Below are positions 41,331-50,231 of a stretch of 64,000 nt of DNA, piece after piece. Where the stretch lies: assembly GCA_029865945.1 (NCBI GenBank), contig JARXAH010000093.1:1-64000 (forward strand), given 5' to 3'. Source of the stretch: Bacteriovoracaceae bacterium. GTDB lineage: Bacteria > Bdellovibrionota > Bacteriovoracia > Bacteriovoracales > Bacteriovoracaceae. The position numbers and the translations under genes were made by a program. Numbering within the stretch: the first letter of the stretch is position 1; each line of letters begins with the position of its first letter. Below the pieces are notes generated by a model. The model saw nothing but the letters and a program-made list of their open reading frames with translations, was not told where the DNA came from and ran no database searches.

Positions 41331-43067
41331 TCATTGAAAATTTAAATTTAAATTTGAATTTGAATTTAAATTTGAAGTTGGTGTAGTCGATTGTAAAAAC
41401 GTGGGGAGTGTTTTTGGTTTTATATTCATCGCTTTAAATTTTTCTTCGATGAATGTTTGAATTTTTTTACAATCTTCTCCCCCTACGCTTTGGCAAACCT
41501 CAATAATATTTTGAAATCTAATGTAAGTTTCCTCATCTGTCGCTTTACGATTGGACTCATTATCAAGACGAAAATCTTTAAGTTTTTTAAGAGATGCGAG
41601 AGCGTCACTAGACCTTCCACCCTCTAAATAGAGCGACGCCAAAACATACAAGTACCAATCATTTTTAGACTTCATCTCCAGCATTTTATCAATTTTTTGG
41701 GCGTTAGAAAATTTAGGATGCATGAACACGGCAATGGCGTAGGTAATATCATATTGGTCTAAATGTTCTTTCTTCGCTGTCTCTGGTTCAACCGTTTTAA
41801 TCTTAAGTAGCAAATCGTAAACTTGCTCAGGATTTTTTTTCACCCGGAACATGCAAAGAAATAATCCATTGAGCCATGTTTTATCAACGGTAAAAGAATA
41901 GGACCAAAGTTCATCATCACTCATCCAAGTTTTCGCCAAGGAAAAACTGTGAACGTAAAAAATACAAAAAAAGGCGAGGTAAATGAATTTAGAGAAAATT
42001 TTAATTTCTCTTCCTTTAAGCGAGGTGAAAGTTAAAAAGAAAATTAAAAAAATAGAGACCGTAGGAATCAACGCGTAAGTATCATAATAATAATAGCGAA
42101 AGGAAACGACTGTGGGCAGCAAGATAAATAAATAAAGCAAAAAAGACTTCCGAGGACGACGATAGGCAAAGAAGTGGAGAATCGTGAAAAGAGAAAATAC
42201 GATCCATCCAATTTTGGAATTTTCAGGTTTCATAATGGGAATGGCGCCGTATGTATCCACTCCTAATGACTGATAAAAAGTTCTGCCCAGCGTATCGAAA
42301 AGAAAATAAAAAGTGGGACGCGCTTCGGCAAGCAGCCTCTCTTGGTACTTGAGGTTGTTGGCATAAATGAACAATCCCCCAAGAATAAAAAAGATAACAA
42401 AGAGTAAAAATTTTTTCTTATTTTCTTTGTGAATAAATAAACTCTGCAGAAAATGGGTCAACACGTGAATGGGGTGAGATAGAGTGGATAGCATGTAAAA
42501 GGCAGTAGCTTTTGGAAATGAGGATGTAATTTTATTTTTGCGATGATTGATGACAAAAATAAATCCCAAAATGAGAAAGAGGGCCGAGAGAAGATGCTTG
42601 ATGCTAGAAATCCATGCAACGGATGCCACCGTCGTCGGGTGAATGCAGATGAGGGATAAAAAAAGATAGGTCTTGAGTGGGGAGAGATAGTACCTACTAA
42701 TTAAAATTCCACACATGCTAAGAAAAAGAGAAAAAATTATCAGACAATAAAGATGAAACGATCTTAATCCGGTCAATTCTTCAATTTTCCAAAAACAAAA
42801 AATAAATAAATCACGAACCGGCTGGATGTCGAGAATTTCATTACTTTTAAAGAGCCTGATATAATCGGCCAAAGAATGAACTTTTTTTATTGATAAATAA
42901 ATGACGTTATCATCGCGAATAAGCATCGGGTCTTTGATAATGAGGTTTTTATAAATCGGAAATGTGATCGCAAAGAGTAGCAAAAATCCCAGAATCGGAG
43001 AGTAGCGAGTGATTTTAAAATCCAAAAAAATTTCCCATGTTAAGGGAAGTATATTTTTGCAAAGCAT
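41331..43067 (-). CDS. TMTC-like membrane protein with TPR-like C-terminus, candidate O-glycosyltransferase
   Basis: A 578-residue polytopic protein. About ten helices occupy residues 1-390. An early loop has RDDNVIYLSI, matching the acidic pair found at this place in C-family glycosyltransferases, and residues 140-175 read HPTTVASVAWISSIKHLLSA, very like the HP-x-x-x-x-VAW-[IV]-S block of TMTC/TPR proteins. From 400 on it is soluble and helical (TWLNGLFLCMFRVKKNPEQV; NDWYLYVLASLYLEGGRSSD), TPR-like. It ends in an Asn/Leu/Ser tail from a hexamer repeat. It overlaps pilD by 53 bases at ATG 43067; a later TTG start is possible. It lies between pilins and pilD. Confidence 0.65.
   Translation of the reverse strand: MLCKNILPLTWEIFLDFKITRYSPILGFLLLFAITFPIYKNLIIKDPMLIRDDNVIYLSIKKVHSLADYIRLFKSNEILDIQPVRDLFIFCFWKIEELTGLRSFHLYCLIIFSLFLSMCGILISRYYLSPLKTYLFLSLICIHPTTVASVAWISSIKHLLSALFLILGFIFVINHRKNKITSSFPKATAFYMLSTLSHPIHVLTHFLQSLFIHKENKKKFLLFVIFFILGGLFIYANNLKYQERLLAEARPTFYFLFDTLGRTFYQSLGVDTYGAIPIMKPENSKIGWIVFSLFTILHFFAYRRPRKSFLLYLFILLPTVVSFRYYYYDTYALIPTVSIFLIFFLTFTSLKGREIKIFSKFIYLAFFCIFYVHSFSLAKTWMSDDELWSYSFTVDKTWLNGLFLCMFRVKKNPEQVYDLLLKIKTVEPETAKKEHLDQYDITYAIAVFMHPKFSNAQKIDKMLEMKSKNDWYLYVLASLYLEGGRSSDALASLKKLKDFRLDNESNRKATDEETYIRFQNIIEVCQSVGGEDCKKIQTFIEEKFKAMNIKPKTLPTFLQSTTPTSNLNSNSNLNLNFQ
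41338..41373. repeat. Six AAATTT/GAATTT hexamers at the 3' end of the TMTC-like gene
   Basis: Six abutting 6-base units (three AAATTT, two GAATTT, one AAATTT) encode the NLNSNSNLNLN tail on the minus strand. Whole-unit changes would keep the frame. Confidence 0.9.
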
Positions 43068-43809
43068 AGGTTAGAATAATCGCCGGGCCAAAAGGAATCG
43101 GCCGGGCCAAAAGCGATTTTTTATTTTGATTCCAGAGAAGATAAGGGAGTCCGAAAAGTATGCCGAGTGTGGAGCTAAGAAAAAGTGTTTCCATAATTTT
43201 TTGGGCACCGAGAGATAGGCCTAAGATTCCCAAAATTTTAATATCGCCTCCACCAAGTCCTATTCGATTTTTTAATTTGAGATAAATCCAACTAATCAAA
43301 AAGGGGACTAGGAATCCAGTTAGGCCTCCAACAACATGCCAGGTGATAGATTGATGACTAAAAAAGAGGAATTCCACGGCGATCAATCCAAGCAAAATCA
43401 TGTTGAGTCGATCAAGGAGAAGAAAATGCTCAAGGTCAATGAAAAAATGGGATATCAATATTGAAACGATACTAAGGGCAAGTAATGACTGTATTACTGG
43501 GTGCGAAGTTGACTGGAAATATTCGGGAGATAATAAAAAGAAAGCTACGCCAGTAATAAACTCCACCAAGGGGTAGCGAAGGGAAATTTTATTTTTACAT
43601 TGAAGGCAACAACCTCTTATGAGGATAAAACTTATAAGGGGAACATTGCAATAGATGGGAATGAGAGCTTGGCAGTGGGGGCAGTGAGAGCGCTTAAATA
43701 TCCAATCTATATTTCTTGGCAGGCGATAAATAATGACATTAAGAAAACTACCGACGAGTAGTCCTAAAAATAAAAAAAACCATTTGGACGTTAATGTTTG
43801 CTCGATCAT
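43015..43809 (-). CDS. pilD: Prepilin peptidase / N-methyltransferase PilD
   Basis: A 264-residue inner-membrane aspartyl protease that removes the pilin leader and methylates the new N-terminus. It has FLGLLVGSFLNVIIYRLP, the two CxxC pairs (SHCPHC and CLQCK) between the first helices, RYPLVEFITG, the first catalytic Asp region (HFFIDLEHFLLLDRLN) and the second in GLGGGDIKILGILG. All essential motifs are present, so the pilins here can be processed by it. Leader specificity (Gly before Phe) fits. It is on the opposite strand from pilA; two bases separate it from the permease gene upstream. Confidence 0.95.
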   Translation of the reverse strand: MIEQTLTSKWFFLFLGLLVGSFLNVIIYRLPRNIDWIFKRSHCPHCQALIPIYCNVPLISFILIRGCCLQCKNKISLRYPLVEFITGVAFFLLSPEYFQSTSHPVIQSLLALSIVSILISHFFIDLEHFLLLDRLNMILLGLIAVEFLFFSHQSITWHVVGGLTGFLVPFLISWIYLKLKNRIGLGGGDIKILGILGLSLGAQKIMETLFLSSTLGILFGLPYLLWNQNKKSLLARPIPFGPAIILTYALQKYTSLNMGNFFGF

Positions 43810-43810
43810 C

Positions 43811-44590
43811 TTACTCGAAATCCTTATTCTTAATAATCATGGCGCCAAGAACGATAAAAATCAAAATATACAAACCGGTGTAAAGGTAGGCCGTGTAAAT
43901 ATATTGAAGGGAAAAAGGGCGCGAATAATAGATGTGATCTCGAATATTAAGTTTATTGAAGTCAGGGAAAAACCACATAAGTATTTTTAAAGTTTGTTTG
44001 AGCCACGGAAGATTAACAACGATGCTGGTATCAAGAATTTGCGGAATAAATTGTCCTGCCAGATAAACGGAAAGGGAAGTAACCATGGCCAGCATTTTTG
44101 AGAGAAAGAGTGAAAAAAAAATACTGATTAGTAAAACAATGAGGGATTCAAGTAATAAAATGGTAATTCCCAACCATTGATAGCTTTGCAGATTTCCCCC
44201 ATAAAGATAAAACAGCGATGTAGATACTGTGGTTAAAACTAAAAAATTGCAAATGAGATAGAGATACACGCCCACCGTTTTTCCAACTAAAAATTGAAAT
44301 CGAGAAATAGGCCTAGTGATAATCATAAACACAGTTCTGCTTTCTATCTCGTCAGGGATGACCGAACATCCCCATATAACACTAAAAATGAGAGAAGTTA
44401 GGGAGACAAGTCCAAGGCCAACGTCGAGGGAAGATCTTTCAGGTACTCCAAAGGTAAACTCAGTGGATATGAAGGTAGCAAACATAATAAAAATAACCGC
44501 TGCCACCGTTGCAAAAAAAGCTTTTCCGTAAATGAAGTCGGCAAAACTATTTTTTGCCACCACCCAGATGGGGAAAATTCGGTTATACAT
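43811..44590 (-). CDS. pilI: ABC-2 type transporter permease, PilI-like
   Basis: A 259-residue permease with six hydrophobic segments (FATVAAVIFIMFATFIST; VSLTSLIFSVIWGCSVIPDE; VYLYLICNFLVLTTVST; ITILLLESLIVLLISIFFSL and others) and ESRTVFMIITRPISRFQFLV near residue 85, as in ABC-2 permeases. In Myxococcus and Bdellovibrio an ABC pair named pilH-pilI lies beside pilD or pilM and is needed for pilus formation; the location here matches, hence the name. The gene overlaps the ATPase gene by eight bases. Confidence 0.75.
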   Translation of the reverse strand: MYNRIFPIWVVAKNSFADFIYGKAFFATVAAVIFIMFATFISTEFTFGVPERSSLDVGLGLVSLTSLIFSVIWGCSVIPDEIESRTVFMIITRPISRFQFLVGKTVGVYLYLICNFLVLTTVSTSLFYLYGGNLQSYQWLGITILLLESLIVLLISIFFSLFLSKMLAMVTSLSVYLAGQFIPQILDTSIVVNLPWLKQTLKILMWFFPDFNKLNIRDHIYYSRPFSLQYIYTAYLYTGLYILIFIVLGAMIIKNKDFE

Positions 44591-45443
44591 CGAAGATAAC
44601 TTCCTCTAAAGATTTTTGAATGGGAGTCAGAGAGTAAATTTCAAAATTGTTACTTTGTAATTCCGCAATCATTTTATTTTTTTGAGATTTTTCAATTTTC
44701 TGAGAAATCAATTTCTTGTTAGAATCTAAATAAGAAATTTGAAAATAATTTGAAATTCCAGATTGTATGATGTCTTCGAGTTTTCCATTAAAGAAAATTT
44801 CTCGGTTTTTTAGAAAGATGACGTTATGGCAGATGTCTTCGATGTCTGACACAATGTGGGTCGTAAATAGTATAGTCTTACCTTCGGAATGTAATCTCAC
44901 TAACAAATCTTTTACTTCTTTTCTGCCCACCGGATCAAGCCCTGAGGCCGGTTCATCGAGAATAATAAACTGGGGATCGTGAAGGACAGTAACAAGCAGC
45001 CCGAGTCTTTGCAGCATTCCTTTAGAGTAAGTTCTAATGGATCGCTTAAGCGCTTCTTCATGTAGGCCTACAATCGGGGCCCATTTTTTTATTCCAGCAG
45101 TAATATCTGCGCGTTTCATTCTTGATAATTGGCCCATGTAGAAAATGAATTCTTGTCCTTTCAGTGCGGGGTAGTAGTAAGCGCGCTCCGGCATGTACCC
45201 AATATTTTGATTGATTTCAAAAAGGGAACGTCCCATCGAGGGATGATATTCTACTTCGCCACTTGAAGGCCTAATAAGTTTCAAAAGAATCTTGATACAG
45301 GTTGTTTTTCCAGCTCCGTTGGCACCTAAGAATCCGGTGATTTTGTTAGGAAGAATTTCAAAATTGATATTTTTAAGAGCAGTCACTGGGTGAGATAAAA
45401 TATCGGAATTGTAGGTGTGAGAGATGGAGTTGAGCTTAACCAT
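44583..45443 (-). CDS. pilH: ABC transporter ATPase, PilH-like
   Basis: A 286-residue ATP-binding subunit starting at ATG 45443 (MVKLNSISHTYNSD); a TTG-started extension to 45494 is not protein-like. Walker A is GANGAGKTTCIKILLKLI, Q-loop NIGYMPERAYYYPALKGQEF, signature RTYSKGMLQRLGL, Walker B FIILDEPASGLDPVG, H-loop LFTTHIVSDIED. The C-terminal 60 residues are a short regulatory-looking domain common to ABC-2 ATPases. It pairs with the permease downstream. Divergent from the TPR gene at 45516, with about 70 bases for both promoters. Confidence 0.85.
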   Translation of the reverse strand: MVKLNSISHTYNSDILSHPVTALKNINFEILPNKITGFLGANGAGKTTCIKILLKLIRPSSGEVEYHPSMGRSLFEINQNIGYMPERAYYYPALKGQEFIFYMGQLSRMKRADITAGIKKWAPIVGLHEEALKRSIRTYSKGMLQRLGLLVTVLHDPQFIILDEPASGLDPVGRKEVKDLLVRLHSEGKTILFTTHIVSDIEDICHNVIFLKNREIFFNGKLEDIIQSGISNYFQISYLDSNKKLISQKIEKSQKNKMIAELQSNNFEIYSLTPIQKSLEEVIFDV

Positions 45444-45515
45444 ACTGTATTCTAATTTAATTTTACTTCTAGGGCCATCAATTGCTACGATCAAAATTGT
45501 GGAAAAGATGATTCT

Positions 45516-46181
45516 ATGTTCATAAAAAAAATGGAAATCTCATTTTTATTTTTACTACTTGCAGTGGGATTTTTATTTACCAATTATGTAAATGAATATC
45601 TTGTCTTGCCGCCCCTTTCCGTAAAATCAGAAGAGAGTAAATTAAAAATTTCAGATAAAATTTCATATTTTAATTTTGGTCACCGAAGACTCATGCTTGC
45701 TTTGCTATGGATTAAAACTTTGCTTGATGCGGACATTGAACATTATCAAAAACGAGATCTAGGAAATTGGCTCTACTTAAGGTTTAGAGCGCTTCTTGAA
45801 TTAGATCCTCTGTTTTTGGAGGCCTATCAATACGGTGGACTATATTTGTCAGTTATAAAAGATGACATTAAAGGGGCAACGGAAATCTACAATTTAGGTT
45901 TGGCAAAATTTCCTAACGATGATGTTTTAAATTTCAATGCTGGCATTCATTTTTTAAAAGAGGAAAAAGACTTGGCAAGGGCCTTGCTTCTCTTGCAAAG
46001 AGTCGTCAATGCTGAACTTTGTCCTCCTCACATTCCCCTATTGATTGCGAGAATTATGTTGAAGTTGGGAAAACCAAAAGACGAAGTGATTCGCTATCTT
46101 GAAGAGCTACTCAAAATTTCAAATAACGAATTTAGATCGAATAACATCCAAAAGAAAATTCATGAACTTAAAAAAAATTAA
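45516..46181 (+). CDS. Membrane-anchored TPR-like protein, possible PilG counterpart
   Basis: A 221-residue protein with one N-terminal helix (ISFLFLLLAVGFLFTNYV) and a helical periplasmic or cytosolic domain carrying TPR-like pairs: LRFRALLELDPLFLEAYQYG, GATEIYNLGLAKFPNDDVLN, ARALLLLQRVVNAELCPPHI, VIRYLEELLKISNNEF. The segment FNFGHRRLMLALLWIKTLLD precedes them. In Myxococcus pilG precedes pilH and pilI; here this gene is divergent from pilH, so identity with PilG is only an inference from neighbourhood. It overlaps the next gene by 20 bases. Confidence 0.65.
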   Translation: MFIKKMEISFLFLLLAVGFLFTNYVNEYLVLPPLSVKSEESKLKISDKISYFNFGHRRLMLALLWIKTLLDADIEHYQKRDLGNWLYLRFRALLELDPLFLEAYQYGGLYLSVIKDDIKGATEIYNLGLAKFPNDDVLNFNAGIHFLKEEKDLARALLLLQRVVNAELCPPHIPLLIARIMLKLGKPKDEVIRYLEELLKISNNEFRSNNIQKKIHELKKN

Positions 46182-47508
46182 TCTTAACTTAATAAATCTA
46201 AGACCTGCCGAGTTTCAAGTCGTCATCTTTCTTTTTATTCTCATTCTCAATATTGGAGCGCTGTATTTACATATAGCAAGTGGGTATGAATTTAATTCTA
46301 ATACTCGAACGAGTTTCGATGGGGAATTTTATAAAAATTTAATTCATTGTTACGAAGTTGATGAGTGCTCGTACAAGCAAATTAATTCCACCGCTGATGA
46401 CCCTGGCCACATGGGATTATTTTTTTTTAACTATTTACTTTTTCCCTCCGATTCAAGTTTCGATCCTAAAGACTACAATTCCTTCCCCACGTTTGTGCAG
46501 TTTTTTTACCTGTTGAGTTTCTGGGTTTTTTTAGGCATTTATTTTTTTAATGCAGTAAAAATTTGGGGCCTATTGGTGGCCACGCTAGGGGGACTCTCAT
46601 TTATCTTATTTGAAAATTTTTATCACTTGGCCTATTCCAATGATGTTTATTTGTTTCCAGTTTATGGAATTTCTGCGGCATTGATTTGGTTTTCACCGAC
46701 GATTTTTTCTAAAAAATATATCTACGCGCTAGGGATTTACTGTGGAATTTTAGAGTGGTTTAGAGTTGGGTCAGGAAAGTATTTTTTAGTGGGAGCATTG
46801 ATCTATATTTTATTTTATAACAATAAAATTCTCTCACGCCGACGGGAAATGTTAAATTATTTTTTCATCATTATCCTTTCTTGGTTAGTTTCCTTATTGC
46901 CGAAGGTGATCTTATCTAACGCGGGCCACTCTCTTTGGCATGCCATCCACGCAGGGATGTTTGAAGAGGGCGGCGTGGAAATTTCTGGGCACCGTTTTGT
47001 TCCCAATTTCTTAATTGATGAATTCAAAAATGAGGAAGTGCGACAAAGATTCGGAAGTTGGTCTGATCAAAATCAATTTGCTGTTGTTTTAAGAACGAAC
47101 CCTAAGGCCGCTTTAGGTTCAGTTGAATATGATCATATTTTAAAAAATGATTATTTAAATCTTGTGAAGGCGTATCCAAGAAAATTTTTAGAATTTTATG
47201 TGGCCAGATTTTTAAAAGTTATTGATTTAAATCCCTGGAAGCAACATGAAGCAGATAGCCATTATCAGGTGAATAGATGGACAAGCAGGATATCGTTGGC
47301 AGTATTTTTATTTTTCATTGGGGCATTTTTAATTTCCCCAATGTCCTCTCACACTAAAATTTTGTTTCTTGCCATGATGTCCTTATCTTTAGTCGGACCA
47401 ATACTCATTCATCCTACTTACGTCATGTATAATATTTCTTTTTATTGGATGGCATTTCTCCTCATATATATCGTGCTTTCCTATCGATTCACTTCACGCG
47501 TGCGATGA
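46162..47508 (+). CDS. Polytopic membrane protein, glycosyltransferase-like topology
   Basis: A 448-residue protein from ATG 46162 (MNLKKINLNLIN); the open frame begins at 46099 inside the previous gene. About nine helices, with a large polar loop after the first containing RTSFDGEFYKNLIHC (an acidic pair region) and a second soluble loop at about 260-350 (WHAIHAGMFEEGGVEISGHR). Arrangement resembles C-family membrane glycosyltransferases (ArnT/PMT-like), but no firm motif is seen, so I leave it unnamed. It ends in a 20-base convergent overlap with the methyltransferase gene of the glycan operon. Confidence 0.6.
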   Translation: MNLKKINLNLINLRPAEFQVVIFLFILILNIGALYLHIASGYEFNSNTRTSFDGEFYKNLIHCYEVDECSYKQINSTADDPGHMGLFFFNYLLFPSDSSFDPKDYNSFPTFVQFFYLLSFWVFLGIYFFNAVKIWGLLVATLGGLSFILFENFYHLAYSNDVYLFPVYGISAALIWFSPTIFSKKYIYALGIYCGILEWFRVGSGKYFLVGALIYILFYNNKILSRRREMLNYFFIIILSWLVSLLPKVILSNAGHSLWHAIHAGMFEEGGVEISGHRFVPNFLIDEFKNEEVRQRFGSWSDQNQFAVVLRTNPKAALGSVEYDHILKNDYLNLVKAYPRKFLEFYVARFLKVIDLNPWKQHEADSHYQVNRWTSRISLAVFLFFIGAFLISPMSSHTKILFLAMMSLSLVGPILIHPTYVMYNISFYWMAFLLIYIVLSYRFTSRVR

Positions 47509-48343
47509 CGTACATAATATCAAAAAAGTTTAAATAAATATCAAACGACAAAATTTTTGTTTTTTTCAATAATCGGTAGATCCAAGAAAATTTCCAACGG
47601 ATAACAAATAATTGATAACAAATTAAATCCAGACTTCTGTAAGCGCCACTATGTTCGAAATGTATGATTTCTAGTCCATGTTTTTGAAGCAAAAGCTTGA
47701 GGGTGTTTTTATTAAAATAGTGAGCATGGGTTGGTGGATGAATAAGGCGCCACTTAGATTTACGAACTCGTGCCACTAGACTTCCAATATCTCCCGTGGT
47801 GAGCGCTATCAGTCCCTTGGGATTTAAATGGGAAGCTATTTTCTTGATATAAATATCTGGATCTCGTAAATGTTCAATCGTATCCCAGAGGCAAACTACA
47901 TCATAGTTTTTATTTTGAAAGTCCCAATGTTCCAAATCCATTTTAATGGCGGTAAGGCCCAGTTGATGATTGATATAGTCCACGCCTTCTTTTGTGACAT
48001 CTATCCCCATCACGGATTGATAAAATGGCCTCGCCACTTGTAAAAAAAAACCATAAGCACAACCAACCTCGAGTAAAGATTTATCGTGAGAGTTCTCAAC
48101 TTTATCCTGCAAGACCTTTAGTCTGGACTTGAAATTTTTTTTAATAATGATCTCATCGGCCAAATAATTTGAGTATTCATCGCCATGGAAATATTTATTT
48201 TGATATAAGGCCTCAAAATCTTTTTGTGATAAATTTAAATCAGCGTAGATGTATCCACAATGGGAGCATTTCAAAATAGCTGGATAGAATACGAGTGATG
48301 AAGACAGGCCACAAATAAGACATGGGCCATGGGGATTGTTCAT
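47489..48343 (-). CDS. Class I SAM-dependent methyltransferase with N-terminal zinc-ribbon-like motif
   Basis: A 284-residue soluble enzyme. Residues 6-32 hold CLICGL and CSHCGYIYAD, a zinc-ribbon-like pair seen in sugar C- and O-methyltransferases of surface-glycan clusters. The SAM fold follows: LLEVGCAYGFFLQVARPF, VMGIDVTKEGVDYIN, YDVVCLWDTIEHLRDPDIYI and GLIALTTGDIGSLVAR. It is the last gene of a minus-strand operon of five genes joined by four-base overlaps, so a glycan or polyprenol-linked sugar is the likely substrate. Exact reaction unknown. Confidence 0.8.
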   Translation of the reverse strand: MNNPHGPCLICGLSSSLVFYPAILKCSHCGYIYADLNLSQKDFEALYQNKYFHGDEYSNYLADEIIIKKNFKSRLKVLQDKVENSHDKSLLEVGCAYGFFLQVARPFYQSVMGIDVTKEGVDYINHQLGLTAIKMDLEHWDFQNKNYDVVCLWDTIEHLRDPDIYIKKIASHLNPKGLIALTTGDIGSLVARVRKSKWRLIHPPTHAHYFNKNTLKLLLQKHGLEIIHFEHSGAYRSLDLICYQLFVIRWKFSWIYRLLKKTKILSFDIYLNFFDIMYVIARVK

Positions 48344-49290
48344 GGAAAATTAATTTTCCTTTCCACAATATAAAGTGGGCGTCCTTTCACTTCATCAAAG
48401 ATGGCGCCAATGTATTCACCTAGAATCCCTAGGAAAAAAAGTTGAATCCCTCCAAAAACACAGATGAGAATACTGAGTGTGCTCCATCCACTAGGTATGG
48501 ATCTATCCATAAAGTAATTAGCGATAACTATGACGATAAAAATTAAACCCAAGAGACTAAATAATAATCCTGAAACAATGGCGTACTGCAAAGGTCGTTT
48601 GCTAAAAGATGTAATTCCAGAAAGAGCAAACGTAAATATTCTCGCCCAGTTATATTTGCTCTCTCCGATCGCCCTTGGGAGTGCATCGTAATGAATTCCA
48701 ACTTTATTAAATCCCACCCATTGAAAGAGACCGCGAAGGAATTGATTGCGTTCGCGAATTTGATGTCTAAAAATTTCTGCAACCCTCCTTGAGATGAGAC
48801 GAAAATCGGCCTCACCAGAACTTAGTTTGATTTCCGAAATTAAATTGAGAATTTTATAGAAATATTGGGATCCCATTCGGTTGATGAATGACTTATTTTG
48901 GGGCACATTTCTGATCGTATAGACAATATCGTATCCATTTTCGAACGTTAGCAACATGTTGGGAATTAACTCAGGTGGGTGCTGTAAATCGGAATCCATC
49001 ATAATGATGACGTCCGTATTTACATGATCGATCCCGGCCACTAATGACATTTGATGTCCAAAACGGGAACTTAAAGATAAGATTTGTACTTTCGAATTTT
49101 GGGCCGCTATTTTTTCTAGCTCCTCTAGGCTTCTATCAGATGATTTATCTAAAACGAAAATAATTTGCCAATCATAGCGCGTGTCCAATGTGTCTAGGGT
49201 ATTTTTTAATTTCTCGTAAAAAAGTGAGATCATTTTCTCTTCATTAAAAACAGGACAGATGACGGATACTGAAGTCACAAGAGATTTCAT
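48340..49290 (-). CDS. Family 2 glycosyltransferase with two C-terminal membrane helices (GtrB/ArnC-like)
   Basis: A 316-residue polyprenol-phosphate glycosyltransferase type enzyme. Start at ATG 49290, which overlaps the previous stop as ATGA; an upstream start at 49323 is less likely. VSVICPVFNEEKMISLFYEK, LDKSSDRSLEEL, DVIIMMDSDLQHPPELIPNM (metal site), GEADFRLISRRVAE and RNQFLRGLFQWVGF match the GtrB/DPM1 group. Two helices (YAIVSGLLFSLLGLIFIVIV and LSILICVFGGIQLFFLGILG) and EYIGAIFDEVKGRPLYIVE close the protein. It probably makes undecaprenyl-phosphate-linked sugar for a flippase. Confidence 0.85.
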   Translation of the reverse strand: MKSLVTSVSVICPVFNEEKMISLFYEKLKNTLDTLDTRYDWQIIFVLDKSSDRSLEELEKIAAQNSKVQILSLSSRFGHQMSLVAGIDHVNTDVIIMMDSDLQHPPELIPNMLLTFENGYDIVYTIRNVPQNKSFINRMGSQYFYKILNLISEIKLSSGEADFRLISRRVAEIFRHQIRERNQFLRGLFQWVGFNKVGIHYDALPRAIGESKYNWARIFTFALSGITSFSKRPLQYAIVSGLLFSLLGLIFIVIVIANYFMDRSIPSGWSTLSILICVFGGIQLFFLGILGEYIGAIFDEVKGRPLYIVERKINFP

Positions 49291-50231
49291 GATTGAAGCA
49301 TCCTGTTTAGTGATTGCTGCCAAGGTAGGAAATGTTGAAAACCCGTTAAGGATTTTAAAAGGGTAGGATCACCATAGTTAATGTACAGATCATTGGATCT
49401 CATGCGGCCAGTGTCCTTCCGAATAGCGAGTTTCATGCCGGAATGCTCGACTAGAAAATGCACCATATCTTTGAGAGAAACAGGAACCCCAGAACATAAA
49501 TTAACGATATTTCCATAGGATTTCTCATGAATCGCCAGCGACCAAATAAGGGGAATGGCGTCGTCAATATCGATAAAGTCTCTTAAGGTTTCTAAGTTTC
49601 CCACTTCCAGAAAAAAATCTTTCGATGGATTCTCAAGTCGCCATTTTTTGATTTGATTCACAAAGCTTCCGATGGCCATGTAGTGAGGCATTCCATGTCC
49701 TAAAACCGTAAAAGGTCTAATGCACAAAACTTGAATTTGAGGAAAAGCACTTAACGACATTTGTGTTTGTGATAATTTACTAATTCCATAATTGCTTATC
49801 GGCCTAGGGCAATGACTTTCTTTGATTGGCAAACTGGACTCTTCAACAAAACCATACTCAGCTGCTGAGCCAAAGACAATAAGTTTGGATTTTTCTTGAA
49901 GCTGACTTAGCTTGATGGCGTCGATGATCCTCATCGCGTATTGGCAATTAATTTCCATCGATTCATGCAGCCCATTGGTGTGAACACTGGTGGCCAAGTG
50001 GAAAATTAAATCTGGGCGAATTTCGAGTAAAACTTCCTTTATGTATTCCGTGTTATTGGCTCCGATAGATGATGGGCCCAATGCAAAATGCTTGTCGCGA
50101 TTGATACCTGGATCTTTTCTTGCAAGCGTAAAAACGTGGTGTCTTTTTTGAAACAAAAATTTTAATAAATGTTGACCGATAAAGCCGTTGGATCCGGTCA
50201 CTAAAATTTTAAGATGCTGAGTTTCTTTCAT
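49287..50231 (-). CDS. NAD-dependent sugar epimerase/dehydratase (extended SDR)
   Basis: A 314-residue Rossmann enzyme acting on nucleotide sugars. It has the N-terminal LVTGSNGFIGQHLLKFLFQK (GxxGxxG), LIFHLATSVHTNG, KLIVFGSAAEYGFVEES, and the catalytic Tyr-x-x-x-Lys as NYGISKLSQTQM, then VLCIRPFTVLGHGMP and FIDIDDAIPLIWSL. Similar to UDP-glucose 4-epimerase/GDP-4-keto-6-deoxy sugar reductase type proteins; the substrate cannot be fixed. It starts within the end of the WecB-like gene (overlap four bases) and is followed by the GtrB-like gene (overlap four bases). Confidence 0.85.
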   Translation of the reverse strand: MKETQHLKILVTGSNGFIGQHLLKFLFQKRHHVFTLARKDPGINRDKHFALGPSSIGANNTEYIKEVLLEIRPDLIFHLATSVHTNGLHESMEINCQYAMRIIDAIKLSQLQEKSKLIVFGSAAEYGFVEESSLPIKESHCPRPISNYGISKLSQTQMSLSAFPQIQVLCIRPFTVLGHGMPHYMAIGSFVNQIKKWRLENPSKDFFLEVGNLETLRDFIDIDDAIPLIWSLAIHEKSYGNIVNLCSGVPVSLKDMVHFLVEHSGMKLAIRKDTGRMRSNDLYINYGDPTLLKSLTGFQHFLPWQQSLNRMLQS

